A DNA stretch of 64,000 bases from Crocosphaera sp. GTDB taxonomy: Bacteria; Cyanobacteriota; Cyanobacteriia; Cyanobacteriales; Microcystaceae. The notes under the pieces were generated by a model. That model was given only the letters and a program-made list of their open reading frames with translations. It made no database searches and was not told the origin of the DNA. The stretch is from assembly GCF_030064895.1 (NCBI RefSeq), contig NZ_JASJEB010000004.1, positions 1-64,000 on the forward strand, written 5' to 3'. Numbering within the stretch: the stretch's first letter is position 1; the number at the start of each line of letters is the position of its first letter. Of the stretch, positions 34,834-42,666 are shown piece by piece. A program made the position numbers and the translations under genes.

Positions 34834-36285
34834 CTATTTTGTTTCGTTTAGTTCCACTAAAATAACTGCATCATCAAAATTGGGAGAATCCTTTTGCTTC
34901 TGAAAAGAGATTATTTCCAAAGTGACTGGATCTATATTTTCGGGTGTAGTTGTCAAAAATTCAAACTCTACAAAATAGAGAACCTTGTTATCAGGAAGAA
35001 AGAAGTTGTAAGTATCACCTTCACCCTTCTTAATTAAGTCTTTACTATTTAACTGATTGACAATTTCCTGAAAATTGTCTGATGAACTAGGAACAATATC
35101 ATTGAGCTTAGTATAATTACTGGTGTCATTAGTAGCATACTTGACGTTATCTGTAACTGTGGCATTGATCTCATATTGCATATTTTCACGGCTACATCCT
35201 CCGGATCGCGTTTCTTTGATATGAGGGTTAGCTCTTTCATTTTTATCAAATCGAACGGCAGAACCTCGGTTTGCCCCATCAACCCCACCCTCAGCTTTAG
35301 TATAAAAAACGGTTGTAACTTCATCACTGGTGGTATTGTCGTAACAAGGAATTTTCGCATACACAACATCAATAATTGCATTACCAGGTTCCTTAAATGT
35401 AATGTCTGGGTTAACCCGAAAACCAGGGATATCTCCTCCATTGCCACCACTGACTTCCGAACGGGCATGAGCCATACTTACCACTTCATACTCCATCTTA
35501 TGGGCATGACGGCTTTCTTTCCTCCTAATACCTTCTTGTTCGTACCCCAAATGCTGGAATTCATGGAGGGTGGTACCGACAAGACTAAATTGTGCTAGTT
35601 GTTTATCTTCTCGCACACAACTAAAAAATCCCTTGACATCTGCTGTTTCTTTGGGAAAACGAAACCATTGATTACCTTCACTATCGGTATATACACCTTC
35701 TTCAGTGGGATCACGTGTTAGGTTGCGACAATCTTTTCGCTTGTCATCCAAGTCTACTACCATCATGTCTACAAGAGTGAGACTTCTCCACTTACTGGGT
35801 TTTCTGCCTTTATCCTTGTCTACATTCTCCGGCTCGTCTGGATGTTTATGGGTTCCATTCCCGTAGAATCCTGGTCCAAAACGTTTAATCTCCCCAGGAC
35901 CACGCCAAACTCGAGCGTCATCGACCTCATCTATATAGTAAATCACTCGTTCATAAATTCCGTCAATTTTAAGAGCGAGAATGGGGGTTTTGTCAGGATG
36001 TTTGCTAAAAAAGGTGGGAGCAGATAATTTAATATCGTCAATGTTGGTTTCAATAGTTTTAGCAGTACGAATTTCTTCGCTAATAAATTCGGTTGCTCTG
36101 TTAAGTTCATATTGCATTGCTCCAGTGGCATTAGCAACTTTATTCTCCTTTAAAATCATAATCAACCCGAACCCCGACACCATGACAACCACCAAAGTCA
36201 TGGCCGCAGCAATCATTAATTCAACAAGAGTCCAACCACCAGCAGGAGGGGATTTTTGTAAGAGTTTTAAGTAGATTTTTAACAT
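34834..36285 (-). CDS. PilW-like pseudopilin
   Basis: The 483-residue protein has a prepilin leader ending in GG with the mature N-terminus WTLVELMIAAAMTLVVVMVSG, and Glu at position +5 as required by prepilin peptidase. The large C-terminal part is soluble and contains several Cys pairs. The position and layout match PilW-like minor pseudopilins, including HpsC-type proteins of the hormogonium polysaccharide secretion system. HEFQH occurs in the soluble part but is probably not a zinc site. It is the last gene of a leftward operon of four prepilin-like genes, starting nine bases after the previous stop. Confidence 0.8.
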   Translation of the reverse strand: MLKIYLKLLQKSPPAGGWTLVELMIAAAMTLVVVMVSGFGLIMILKENKVANATGAMQYELNRATEFISEEIRTAKTIETNIDDIKLSAPTFFSKHPDKTPILALKIDGIYERVIYYIDEVDDARVWRGPGEIKRFGPGFYGNGTHKHPDEPENVDKDKGRKPSKWRSLTLVDMMVVDLDDKRKDCRNLTRDPTEEGVYTDSEGNQWFRFPKETADVKGFFSCVREDKQLAQFSLVGTTLHEFQHLGYEQEGIRRKESRHAHKMEYEVVSMAHARSEVSGGNGGDIPGFRVNPDITFKEPGNAIIDVVYAKIPCYDNTTSDEVTTVFYTKAEGGVDGANRGSAVRFDKNERANPHIKETRSGGCSRENMQYEINATVTDNVKYATNDTSNYTKLNDIVPSSSDNFQEIVNQLNSKDLIKKGEGDTYNFFLPDNKVLYFVEFEFLTTTPENIDPVTLEIISFQKQKDSPNFDDAVILVELNETK

Positions 36286-36294
36286 AATTTTTTC

Positions 36295-36909
36295 TTAGTT
36301 TGGTGTTAATTTTTCACAGTAGTTAGCATCGATGGTGTTGTTGGCTGCGTTTGCATCGTAAATTCCTGTTCTCATGATTCCTAGTCCATCACTGATAACC
36401 AAGCATCTTTGTACACCTTGACCTTTTGTGGGTCGAACCACAAGAGTCCCTTTTTCTGTTGTTGTACCTTTAAAGGAAAAAGTCACACCCCCTTGGAGTT
36501 GGTTGCCATTCATGACAACCTCAACGCTTTCGGGTAATTCCCTGTCAACGCCACCTAGACAACCATCATTGTCTTCGTCTGGATCATCTCTATCAATATC
36601 AAGAGAAAAATAATCATCGCCGGACTTTTTCTCGATTTTAATGGTGCATTTTTTAGAGTTGCGAATGGCTTGTTTTTGGGCATCTTGCAAGGCCAGTTGA
36701 ATTTGATTAAGACCTTGTTTGACTTGATCTCCTTGTAGCATTGCCATTAAACTCGGGGTGCCAATGGCAGCAATAATCCCAGTAATTACTGTGACAATCA
36801 TTATTTCTAAGAGGGTCATTCCCCTATTCGGATGTCGGTGACAAAGCGCACTCAGCAACAGCGGCCGGCATAACTTCTGCGTAATTTTCAGCGATGATTG
36901 ATTCGTCAT
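36295..36909 (-). CDS. GspH-like pseudopilin
   Basis: The mature N-terminus MTLLEIMIVTVITGIIAAIGTP follows NRG, a standard type III (prepilin) signal, and the residues LMAMLQGDQVKQGLNQIQLALQDAQKQAI match the conserved spine helix of GspH/FimT pseudopilins. I start at the ATG at 36909 (204 residues), which overlaps the previous gene by 86 bp; earlier in-frame ATGs overlap more. The C-terminal domain is a beta fold with GTLVVRPTKGQG. It would be assembled with the neighbouring pseudopilins at the tip or base of a pilus-like fibre or secretion pseudopilus. Confidence 0.78.
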   Translation of the reverse strand: MTNQSSLKITQKLCRPLLLSALCHRHPNRGMTLLEIMIVTVITGIIAAIGTPSLMAMLQGDQVKQGLNQIQLALQDAQKQAIRNSKKCTIKIEKKSGDDYFSLDIDRDDPDEDNDGCLGGVDRELPESVEVVMNGNQLQGGVTFSFKGTTTEKGTLVVRPTKGQGVQRCLVISDGLGIMRTGIYDANAANNTIDANYCEKLTPN

Positions 36910-37600
36910 CTCGTAAGGTGTCACCATCTTGATCTTGTCCTCCTTGACCTGGTACATAGGGTTCTCCCATTCGATAATAAACTTGTAAAACGTCGTAATT
37001 GGTCTGGTCATCCACTGTCATTAATCGGACCAGACGATAATTTTTATTGAGAAGATTATTGTCAAAATTTGGGTCTGATTCATTATCACTGCCGTTCATG
37101 AGTATTTGCACCACGACGTTTCCGGGAGCGTTGGAAAAGATTTTGTCTTTATTACTAATAGCTGGAGAGGATTTAGTGGTAGTGTCGTTATTACCGTGGC
37201 TATTTATATCTTTGCTTAATAAATCATCTAATTCGTTGACTAAATCTGCCCCAAAACCCTTATCTTTCTTGTCAATGGCGGCCGCTCCCCGAGAACGGTT
37301 ACAAATTTCTTCATTAGTCAGATTACCAGGGTTAAGAACTGAACTATTTTGAATATTATCAAGACCCATATTACTGGCGGTTGCCTGTATTCTTTCAATG
37401 TCTTGTTGGATCAAAAAGTTAGCTTGAGCTTGTCTTTCCGATTTAACTTGTAAAACAGCGTTAATGGTCATCGCTTGTAAGGTTCCCATTAGAAAGGCTG
37501 AGGTCATTAACATCGAGATAAGGACCTCAAGGAGACTCAAACCTTGATTATTTTTCGGTTTTGAGCGATGAAGAATTAGTTTCAGTAGTAGTTTGTTCAT
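36824..37600 (-). CDS. PilV-like pseudopilin
   Basis: The 258-residue protein has a basic leader ending NNQG and the mature N-terminus LSLLEVLISMLMTSAFLMG, typical of PilV/GspI-like minor pilins. It carries Cys residues near EEICNRSRG and near the C-terminus (AVAECALSP). The HpsB pseudopilins of cyanobacteria share this layout. Its start lies about 20 bp beyond the hairpin end of an IscB-type relic, so its native promoter or upstream linkage to the PilX-like gene has been altered by that insertion. Overlap with the next gene supports translational coupling. Confidence 0.8.
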   Translation of the reverse strand: MNKLLLKLILHRSKPKNNQGLSLLEVLISMLMTSAFLMGTLQAMTINAVLQVKSERQAQANFLIQQDIERIQATASNMGLDNIQNSSVLNPGNLTNEEICNRSRGAAAIDKKDKGFGADLVNELDDLLSKDINSHGNNDTTTKSSPAISNKDKIFSNAPGNVVVQILMNGSDNESDPNFDNNLLNKNYRLVRLMTVDDQTNYDVLQVYYRMGEPYVPGQGGQDQDGDTLRDDESIIAENYAEVMPAAVAECALSPTSE

Positions 37601-37618
37601 CCTAAAATATGCGAGAGG

Positions 37619-37646
37619 AAACCCCGTCGTCTCAAAACGTCGGGGA
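37619..37646. repeat. Hairpin at the 3' end of the IscB relic
   Basis: CCCCGTCGT (37622-37630) and ACGTCGGGG (37637-37645) form a stem with one mismatch and a six-base loop. It lies between the IscB-family relic and the PilV-like start, about where an IS200/IS605-type right-end hairpin would be. It may also weaken readthrough into the pseudopilin genes. Confidence 0.5.
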
Positions 37647-37661
37647 GGAAACGAGCATCAA

Positions 37662-38057
37662 CTAACAAATAGTTGCTCCAACGAAGTCCGTTTCCTGTTT
37701 ACAAATAAGCCCCGTAGAGCGTTGAAGCAACACAACTTTCGAGGCAGTAAATTGTCCCAATCTTTTCCAATTAAAATCGGAAACTGAGATTTGTTGAGAT
37801 TTGTTTAGCGGTATGGCCAGAACACCAGCCAGAGAAAATATACTGCGCTTACCAGAAAAGAGTTTTCCTGGGTCAATTCCTAGAGCAATATACTGAGTTT
37901 TGGTGTCAGATGGCTCAACTAAAAGTTGAACATAAAATTGTCCTAAGTTATTGAACTTTCCAACAGCTTTTTTCTCTTCAATCCACGGTCTAGTCCGACT
38001 TGGTTTAGTGGGCATTAAGGGTGTTCCTTTGAGGGATAAAACAGGTACTCTTAACAT
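37662..38057 (-). pseudogene. Internally deleted IscB/RRXRR-family relic
   Basis: The 131-codon frame begins with the PLMP-type start of IscB/RRXRR proteins: LRVPVLSLKGTPLMPTKPSR, then FYVQLLVEPS and the first RuvC motif LGIDPGKLFSG. It then jumps to the family's C-terminal end, SVSDFNWKRLGQFTASKV and LLQRSTGLIC. The RRXRR bridge, RuvC II/III and any HNH domain are missing. Near the junction the decapeptide region reads better in another frame (SGWCSGHTAKQIS). A perfect 10-bp tandem duplication, TGAGATTTGT at 37785-37794 and 37795-37804, restores the frame. It is therefore a decayed RNA-guided-nuclease gene, the ancestor family of Cas9. It sits between two pseudopilin genes on the same strand. 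Confidence 0.75.
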
Positions 38058-38099
38058 GGAGATAATCCTCAGAGTTTAAGTTAAAGTTTCTTTGCCCAC

Positions 38100-39809
38100 C
38101 TAATCTACTTCTATACTTCGATAAGAGGAAACTTGGCCAACAACTGTGAAGTTTTGAGGCCGTCCTCGTTGACTTCCTGAATCACCCATAACCAGGGTTG
38201 AACCAACATCCATTTGTTTGATGGAGCGATCGCAATCAGATCCACTATTGGAAGCATCCATTACTTTAACCCATGCTGCTCCTCGTATTTGTGCTTGAGA
38301 TATCAGTAACTTAGTTTGCGGGGCGTGAACAAAGCCACTAATTATGGTGCCACCAGATATATTGATTTCTTTTGAACTTGACCGGCTATAAAGTTCTAGT
38401 TTACTGGGATCTTCAGGATCACCAATGAAGGTCACTACAGTCTGGTTACCACTTTCACTCCGACATTGGGTAGTCTGAGCGTTATCAAATGTGCTTGTTC
38501 CGCTCATAGTAATTCCACCGTCGATAAAAATAACAACTTTTTTACCTACAGGGGGATTAATTCTGATTTGTGCGTTACTCAGTATGATAGAGTCATCCCC
38601 TTTAAAGTGATAGTAATAGATATTGCCAATGGCGGTGTCTGTAGCATTATTTTGAAAGTCATCGCATTGTTCGCTGCTACTACCACTCGAAGTGTTTCCA
38701 GAAACACCACGAGGTAAAGTGATACCACAATTGCTAAAGTTAAGAGGATCTAAGTTGGAAACACCACTAGGAACCTCGGGAATATCAGGCAGATTATCTC
38801 TTACTTGTTGAACACCACCATTTTCAGTCGGGTTAACATTTGTCTCACCAATTGCGATGGCAGTGGAATCTAATTTGTTGCTATTGACATAACTCTCGCT
38901 AGTATTCCAGTCACCATTCTGTGAGCAATCTATCCAGGTAACAGCGTTAATTGGTTTATTGGGTTTACTTGAATCACTGGACTGTTTTGAGTTGTCATTA
39001 TTACCTCCCGAGCCGTTATTTGTATCACTAACCCATAATCCTGGGGTCAGAGCAGTGTTTTCAGTTCCAGTAGCGTTACTTGAATTATCAGACCGTTCAA
39101 GGATAGGCAAATTAACACTAATTTTCCTGATAGAATTATTAAACTTAAGATCACTACTGCTATTGTCTTGATCAAGTCCGCGAGCTTCTATTTCTAGCTT
39201 AACTATGTTTGGAGCAGTTGTATCTGGCAGCAATTCATAACTGGTTAAGCGAAATTCTCCAGCAGATGAATCCTGATCATCAACTTCGATCCACTGCTTG
39301 TTACGGAGTTTGTCAACCATATCATTAAACTCGTCTTTATCAAAGGGAGCAATTGGCTCATATGTATCGGAATTGCCTCCCCCTAGTCCCCATTCCCCAG
39401 GGATTTGAGTACCATCACAGGCCTTAGCTTCTAATTCATGACCACCGCCATTATTATTGTTATTATTATTGCCATCACCACTAGGTTGGTATTTATTAAC
39501 GATTTGAGTAGCAACAGTTGGCCAGTCCTCAAGCTTTGTTTTAATAAGTTCTTGATGCTGTTCTTGATTCAAAAACTGGGCAATGCGTATCACCCCAACT
39601 TCAGCTTTAGCCATGCCTTTAGCGATGTTTTGTTGAACGGTAACTTTCTCTTTTTCGCTGCTGCTTCTGACTAACATAACGGCTCCTGTGAGTGTCATCA
39701 AAACTCCAGCAACTAAAGCAAATCCGCTAACAAACCCTTTATTGTTTCTACGGGAAAGACGAGAGAGAAACAAAAATATTTCTGTGTATCTTGTATTCAT
39801 AATTTTCAT
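38100..39809 (-). CDS. PilX-like prepilin-domain protein, Asn/Ser-rich
   Basis: The 569-residue protein has a basic leader (LSRLSRRNNKG) and then a hydrophobic helix, FVSGFALVAGVLMTLTGAVML, resembling PilX-type minor pilin N-termini, though without the usual Glu at +5. The body is rich in Asn, Ser and Gly (NNNNNNGGGHE, SNATGTEN) and contains Cys residues in EAKACDGTQ, IDCSQNGD and NCGITL. It is the first gene of the leftward pseudopilin operon and is separated from the PilV-like gene by the IscB relic. Similar large proteins open hps-like clusters in other cyanobacteria, but identity with HpsA is not supported. A CRP-type palindrome lies about 215 bp upstream. Confidence 0.72.
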   Translation of the reverse strand: MKIMNTRYTEIFLFLSRLSRRNNKGFVSGFALVAGVLMTLTGAVMLVRSSSEKEKVTVQQNIAKGMAKAEVGVIRIAQFLNQEQHQELIKTKLEDWPTVATQIVNKYQPSGDGNNNNNNNGGGHELEAKACDGTQIPGEWGLGGGNSDTYEPIAPFDKDEFNDMVDKLRNKQWIEVDDQDSSAGEFRLTSYELLPDTTAPNIVKLEIEARGLDQDNSSSDLKFNNSIRKISVNLPILERSDNSSNATGTENTALTPGLWVSDTNNGSGGNNDNSKQSSDSSKPNKPINAVTWIDCSQNGDWNTSESYVNSNKLDSTAIAIGETNVNPTENGGVQQVRDNLPDIPEVPSGVSNLDPLNFSNCGITLPRGVSGNTSSGSSSEQCDDFQNNATDTAIGNIYYYHFKGDDSIILSNAQIRINPPVGKKVVIFIDGGITMSGTSTFDNAQTTQCRSESGNQTVVTFIGDPEDPSKLELYSRSSSKEINISGGTIISGFVHAPQTKLLISQAQIRGAAWVKVMDASNSGSDCDRSIKQMDVGSTLVMGDSGSQRGRPQNFTVVGQVSSYRSIEVD

Positions 39810-40328
39810 CCGAAAGTCACTATAAAAATTTAGACCGGGTTTTCACTAACTATCACACTAAAAGTTATTGTTAAAACGTTGATGATATCTATTGTGTTTT
39901 TTGCATGACAAGACAATTAAACAGACAAACAATGTGCTAACTAAATTTTTTTACTGCTATAGTTTTGGCACTCATTTTGAATGATATATTCACTATTGGC
40001 AGTGATCTAATAAGGGATAGTTATGTGATATTCGTCACACCTCCATTGTTACTCTTAATTCATTAAATAAAAACCGTGATTTTGAGTATTTTTGGAGTTT
40101 TTAGTTTTAAGATATTTTAACTATTTTTTCTTATCGTCTAATTTATTGTAGAAATTACTTAGTTAATTTTACTGATATTTCTAGTCGCTGATAGCATTCA
40201 GCATTATGGTTACTGTAGTTATTTTAGGGTGGGCATTTTCCATCGGACTACGGTAATTTTATCTTGATCAAATAATTAGATTGCAAGTTTTCTCGGAATA
40301 ATAATTTAAAGATAGGATCTAAGTTTCT
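39810..40328. promoter_or_regulatory. Upstream region of the pseudopilin operon
   Basis: This 519-bp gap holds no gene. It is AT-rich and contains a perfect CRP-type palindrome at 40024-40039, listed separately. The remaining sequence shows only scattered T-runs downstream of the caspase-like gene. The operon promoter presumably lies between 39830 and 40040, but I cannot fix the -10 box. Confidence 0.5.
40024..40039. promoter_or_regulatory. CRP-type site TGTGA-N6-TCACA
   Basis: The 16-bp sequence TGTGATATTCGTCACA matches the CRP/SYCRP1 consensus exactly in both half-sites and in spacing. It lies about 215 bp upstream of the first pseudopilin gene. In Synechocystis the cAMP receptor SYCRP1 is known to activate pilin-like gene clusters, so cAMP control of this operon is likely but not shown. 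Confidence 0.6.
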
Positions 40329-41999
40329 TTACTGAGTGAGACCCTTGTGCCAATTTATTTTGGTTTCTTGTGCAATTGGATAAATTTGACTATCATTCGG
40401 TACTAAATTAATGGTTTTAATAGCTAAGGTTAATTGTCCTTTCTCTGCCCTAGTTTTAGCTAACTGATAAATATTATTACTTAATTCTTCAATTATTTTC
40501 TGGGCGTGATTATAGCCTATTTCCTTTTTTTCTATCTGTTTTAAAATTCTAATTGCTTGTTGATATGATGAAGCTTGATTAGGTTTAATTAAAGACAATG
40601 CAGCTTCGATTAAAACTTGATTTTTTTCTTGTTGTTTGCTTAGTTTTTGCCATTCTTTTAGGCGTGTTTGCCCTAATTTATATAGTTTTTGGTTATCTTG
40701 GGGAATCAATTTTATAGCTGATATAGCTCCTTGAAAATCTCCTAAAATAGCTCTTCCTTGAGCAATATCTAAAATAGTTTTACTCCATTCTTTAATATTA
40801 TTTTGTGCTTTTCTGTAGAGGGGTGTATGGGGTTTAATGTGACGAGCATAGCTAATAGCTTCATTAAACCTTGATGCTTGCTGCGTACTTAGTTTTATCT
40901 TACCATAATCTAATATTTGTTGATTCTCCTGGGTTGTTTGATAATTTATCCGGTTGAGATGTTGACGTATTTTTAGAGACATCCACCACAAAATACTTAT
41001 TGTTCCTAATATTGCTCCTATCCATAACAAATATTGTATTATCCATAACTTTTTTTTGGTTTGATTATTGGTTTTTGGGGTTGAACCGGAAGAGGTATTA
41101 GCAACAACCGGTTTAATGTTTGTTTTTACTACAGGAACGTTTAAATGGAGTTCTGGTTGAAAGGATGTTTTTGGTAGCTTTGGTAAAATAAGGGTGTTTA
41201 TGGGGTGTTTTTGGGGGGAATGGGGTGACGTTTTTTTTATTTTGAAGGATGGGGTGTGATCTGCTTGAGTTTTGACTAACTGTTTCTGAGGAGTAGGGAA
41301 TAGGGGTTGATGACGAGTCTTATAACGACTAATAATAATGGGAAGAGCGATCGCTGGAAAATTATTCTGACAAGATGGGTTTAATTTTTGTCTCAGGTAA
41401 GAGTCTAATTTAGCAAGGTTAAGATCATGTTTATAATAGCGAAATGCTTCGGTTAAGATAGTAATTAAGGGACTTTTTTCTAGACTAAGATTTTGATAAT
41501 AAAGGGAACGACAGGAAAAAATCAAAGAAATGCCTTTTTTCTGCGCTATTTTTAAAGTAGTTTGTCCTAGTTTCCCATCTTTTAAAGGGTTTTGTAAATC
41601 TAAAATAATTAAGAGATTTTGGCTACTATTTTGTAATTTTTCAAAAAGTGATCGCACTTTTATTCCTGTTTGTAAAACTGTATTAATGTTACTATCAATA
41701 GGCAGTAAATAATCTTCTCCTTGATAATTAATACCGTATCCTTGGAAGAAAAAACAACAATATTCTAGATTACTAGCAGTATCATCAATCCATTCTAAAA
41801 TGTTATTACGATTAGGATATGTTGAAAGTTTTCCTGGGGAGGGAGAGGTATCAGTGAGTAATAATAATTGATGGGATCGAAGATTAACTTCTGTAAAAAA
41901 ATATCGATAAAGTTCCTGCGCGCTATTTTCCGCACCTCTTAAGGGTTGATAATGTAAATATTCTTCTATTCCTATACATATAGCACGAAAATTGTTCAT
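40329..41999 (-). CDS. Caspase-fold (C14-like) membrane protein lacking the catalytic dyad
   Basis: The 556-residue protein starts with a caspase-like p20 domain (NNFRAICIGIEEYLHYQPL; LLLLTDTS; EDYLLPIDS). The catalytic His of the S-G-H-G motif is Tyr88 (FFQGYG) and the catalytic Cys is replaced by Leu135 (IILDLQNP). It therefore belongs with the pseudo-orthocaspases described in cyanobacteria and is presumably not a protease. A Pro/Thr/Lys linker (about 230-310), one membrane helix (about 318-340; YLLWIGAILGTISILWWM) and a C-terminal helical repeat domain follow. Binding or signalling is more likely than cleavage. It is the last leftward gene after the Gld-like operon. Confidence 0.8.
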   Translation of the reverse strand: MNNFRAICIGIEEYLHYQPLRGAENSAQELYRYFFTEVNLRSHQLLLLTDTSPSPGKLSTYPNRNNILEWIDDTASNLEYCCFFFQGYGINYQGEDYLLPIDSNINTVLQTGIKVRSLFEKLQNSSQNLLIILDLQNPLKDGKLGQTTLKIAQKKGISLIFSCRSLYYQNLSLEKSPLITILTEAFRYYKHDLNLAKLDSYLRQKLNPSCQNNFPAIALPIIISRYKTRHQPLFPTPQKQLVKTQADHTPSFKIKKTSPHSPQKHPINTLILPKLPKTSFQPELHLNVPVVKTNIKPVVANTSSGSTPKTNNQTKKKLWIIQYLLWIGAILGTISILWWMSLKIRQHLNRINYQTTQENQQILDYGKIKLSTQQASRFNEAISYARHIKPHTPLYRKAQNNIKEWSKTILDIAQGRAILGDFQGAISAIKLIPQDNQKLYKLGQTRLKEWQKLSKQQEKNQVLIEAALSLIKPNQASSYQQAIRILKQIEKKEIGYNHAQKIIEELSNNIYQLAKTRAEKGQLTLAIKTINLVPNDSQIYPIAQETKINWHKGLTQ

Positions 42000-42081
42000 A
42001 AGATAGCATTATTATCTTCTCATCTTAATTATTGAGACTGATTAAACAAAGATACCGTTCCCTATTTTGTGGTTAGATAAA

Positions 42082-42642
42082 TTAATTTTTTTGAGTCCAT
42101 TCTTCTGGTTCTCTATCTACTGCGTACTGAAAATTTTTGGGGACTAAGTTAATGGTAATTTCTTGTTGCTGTGAGGTTTGAGGATCAATTTGAGCATACA
42201 ATAATTCTTCTTGAAAATTTGGTTGACCTAAAATGATTTTATGTTGTTTTTTATTCTCAAGTTCAATGGTAATTGTTCCTAGTGGTTTATCTAAACCATA
42301 TTCTTTTTTTTGAGCGTTGGGAACTGTTAAAGTTCTCGCAGTTTCACTGTTAACCAAAAGATTGGTTAAAAAAGCAATGACAGCATCATTTGCTACAGTT
42401 TCTTGGGGTTTTTTCATTTGCCAAGATTGTTTTTCTTCGCTAGTTCTCTCAAATTTATAGGTTGTATCTTTGGTTTCAATAGTTAATACTTTGATATCTT
42501 TTTCATCGAAAGTAAATAGTTGTTTATTTTGGGCGGCAATTTCTTCCTGTTGCGTATTAATTTGTAATTCATAGACATAAACTCCTACTCCTAAAATAGT
42601 AGCGATTCCTAATAAGATTAAAGTTGTTTTTTGTAACTTCAT
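42082..42642 (-). CDS. DUF4340 domain protein
   Basis: The 186-residue protein has an N-terminal membrane anchor (TLILLGIATILGVGVYVYEL). The DUF4340 pattern follows: LFTFDEKDIKVLTIETKDTTYKFER, WQMKKPQETVANDAVIAFL and YGLDKPLGTITIELENKKQHKIILG. In many bacteria this family is encoded directly after GldG/GldF-like ABC transporter components, as here (24 bp after the GldG-like gene). The domain faces the periplasm. The transported substrate is unknown. In cyanobacteria these Gld-like proteins need not serve gliding. Confidence 0.85.
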   Translation of the reverse strand: MKLQKTTLILLGIATILGVGVYVYELQINTQQEEIAAQNKQLFTFDEKDIKVLTIETKDTTYKFERTSEEKQSWQMKKPQETVANDAVIAFLTNLLVNSETARTLTVPNAQKKEYGLDKPLGTITIELENKKQHKIILGQPNFQEELLYAQIDPQTSQQQEITINLVPKNFQYAVDREPEEWTQKN

Positions 42643-42666
42643 AATTGACCTCTCTATTGTTAATTT

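Noticed and set aside
35500-35600. HEFQH in the PilW-like protein as a zinc-protease site
   Set aside because: There is no third ligand pattern or protease fold; the protein is clearly a pseudopilin and the match is probably chance.
38100-39809. Naming the PilX-like protein HpsA
   Set aside because: It is much shorter than HpsA as I know it and shares only the general layout; the symbol would be over-stated.
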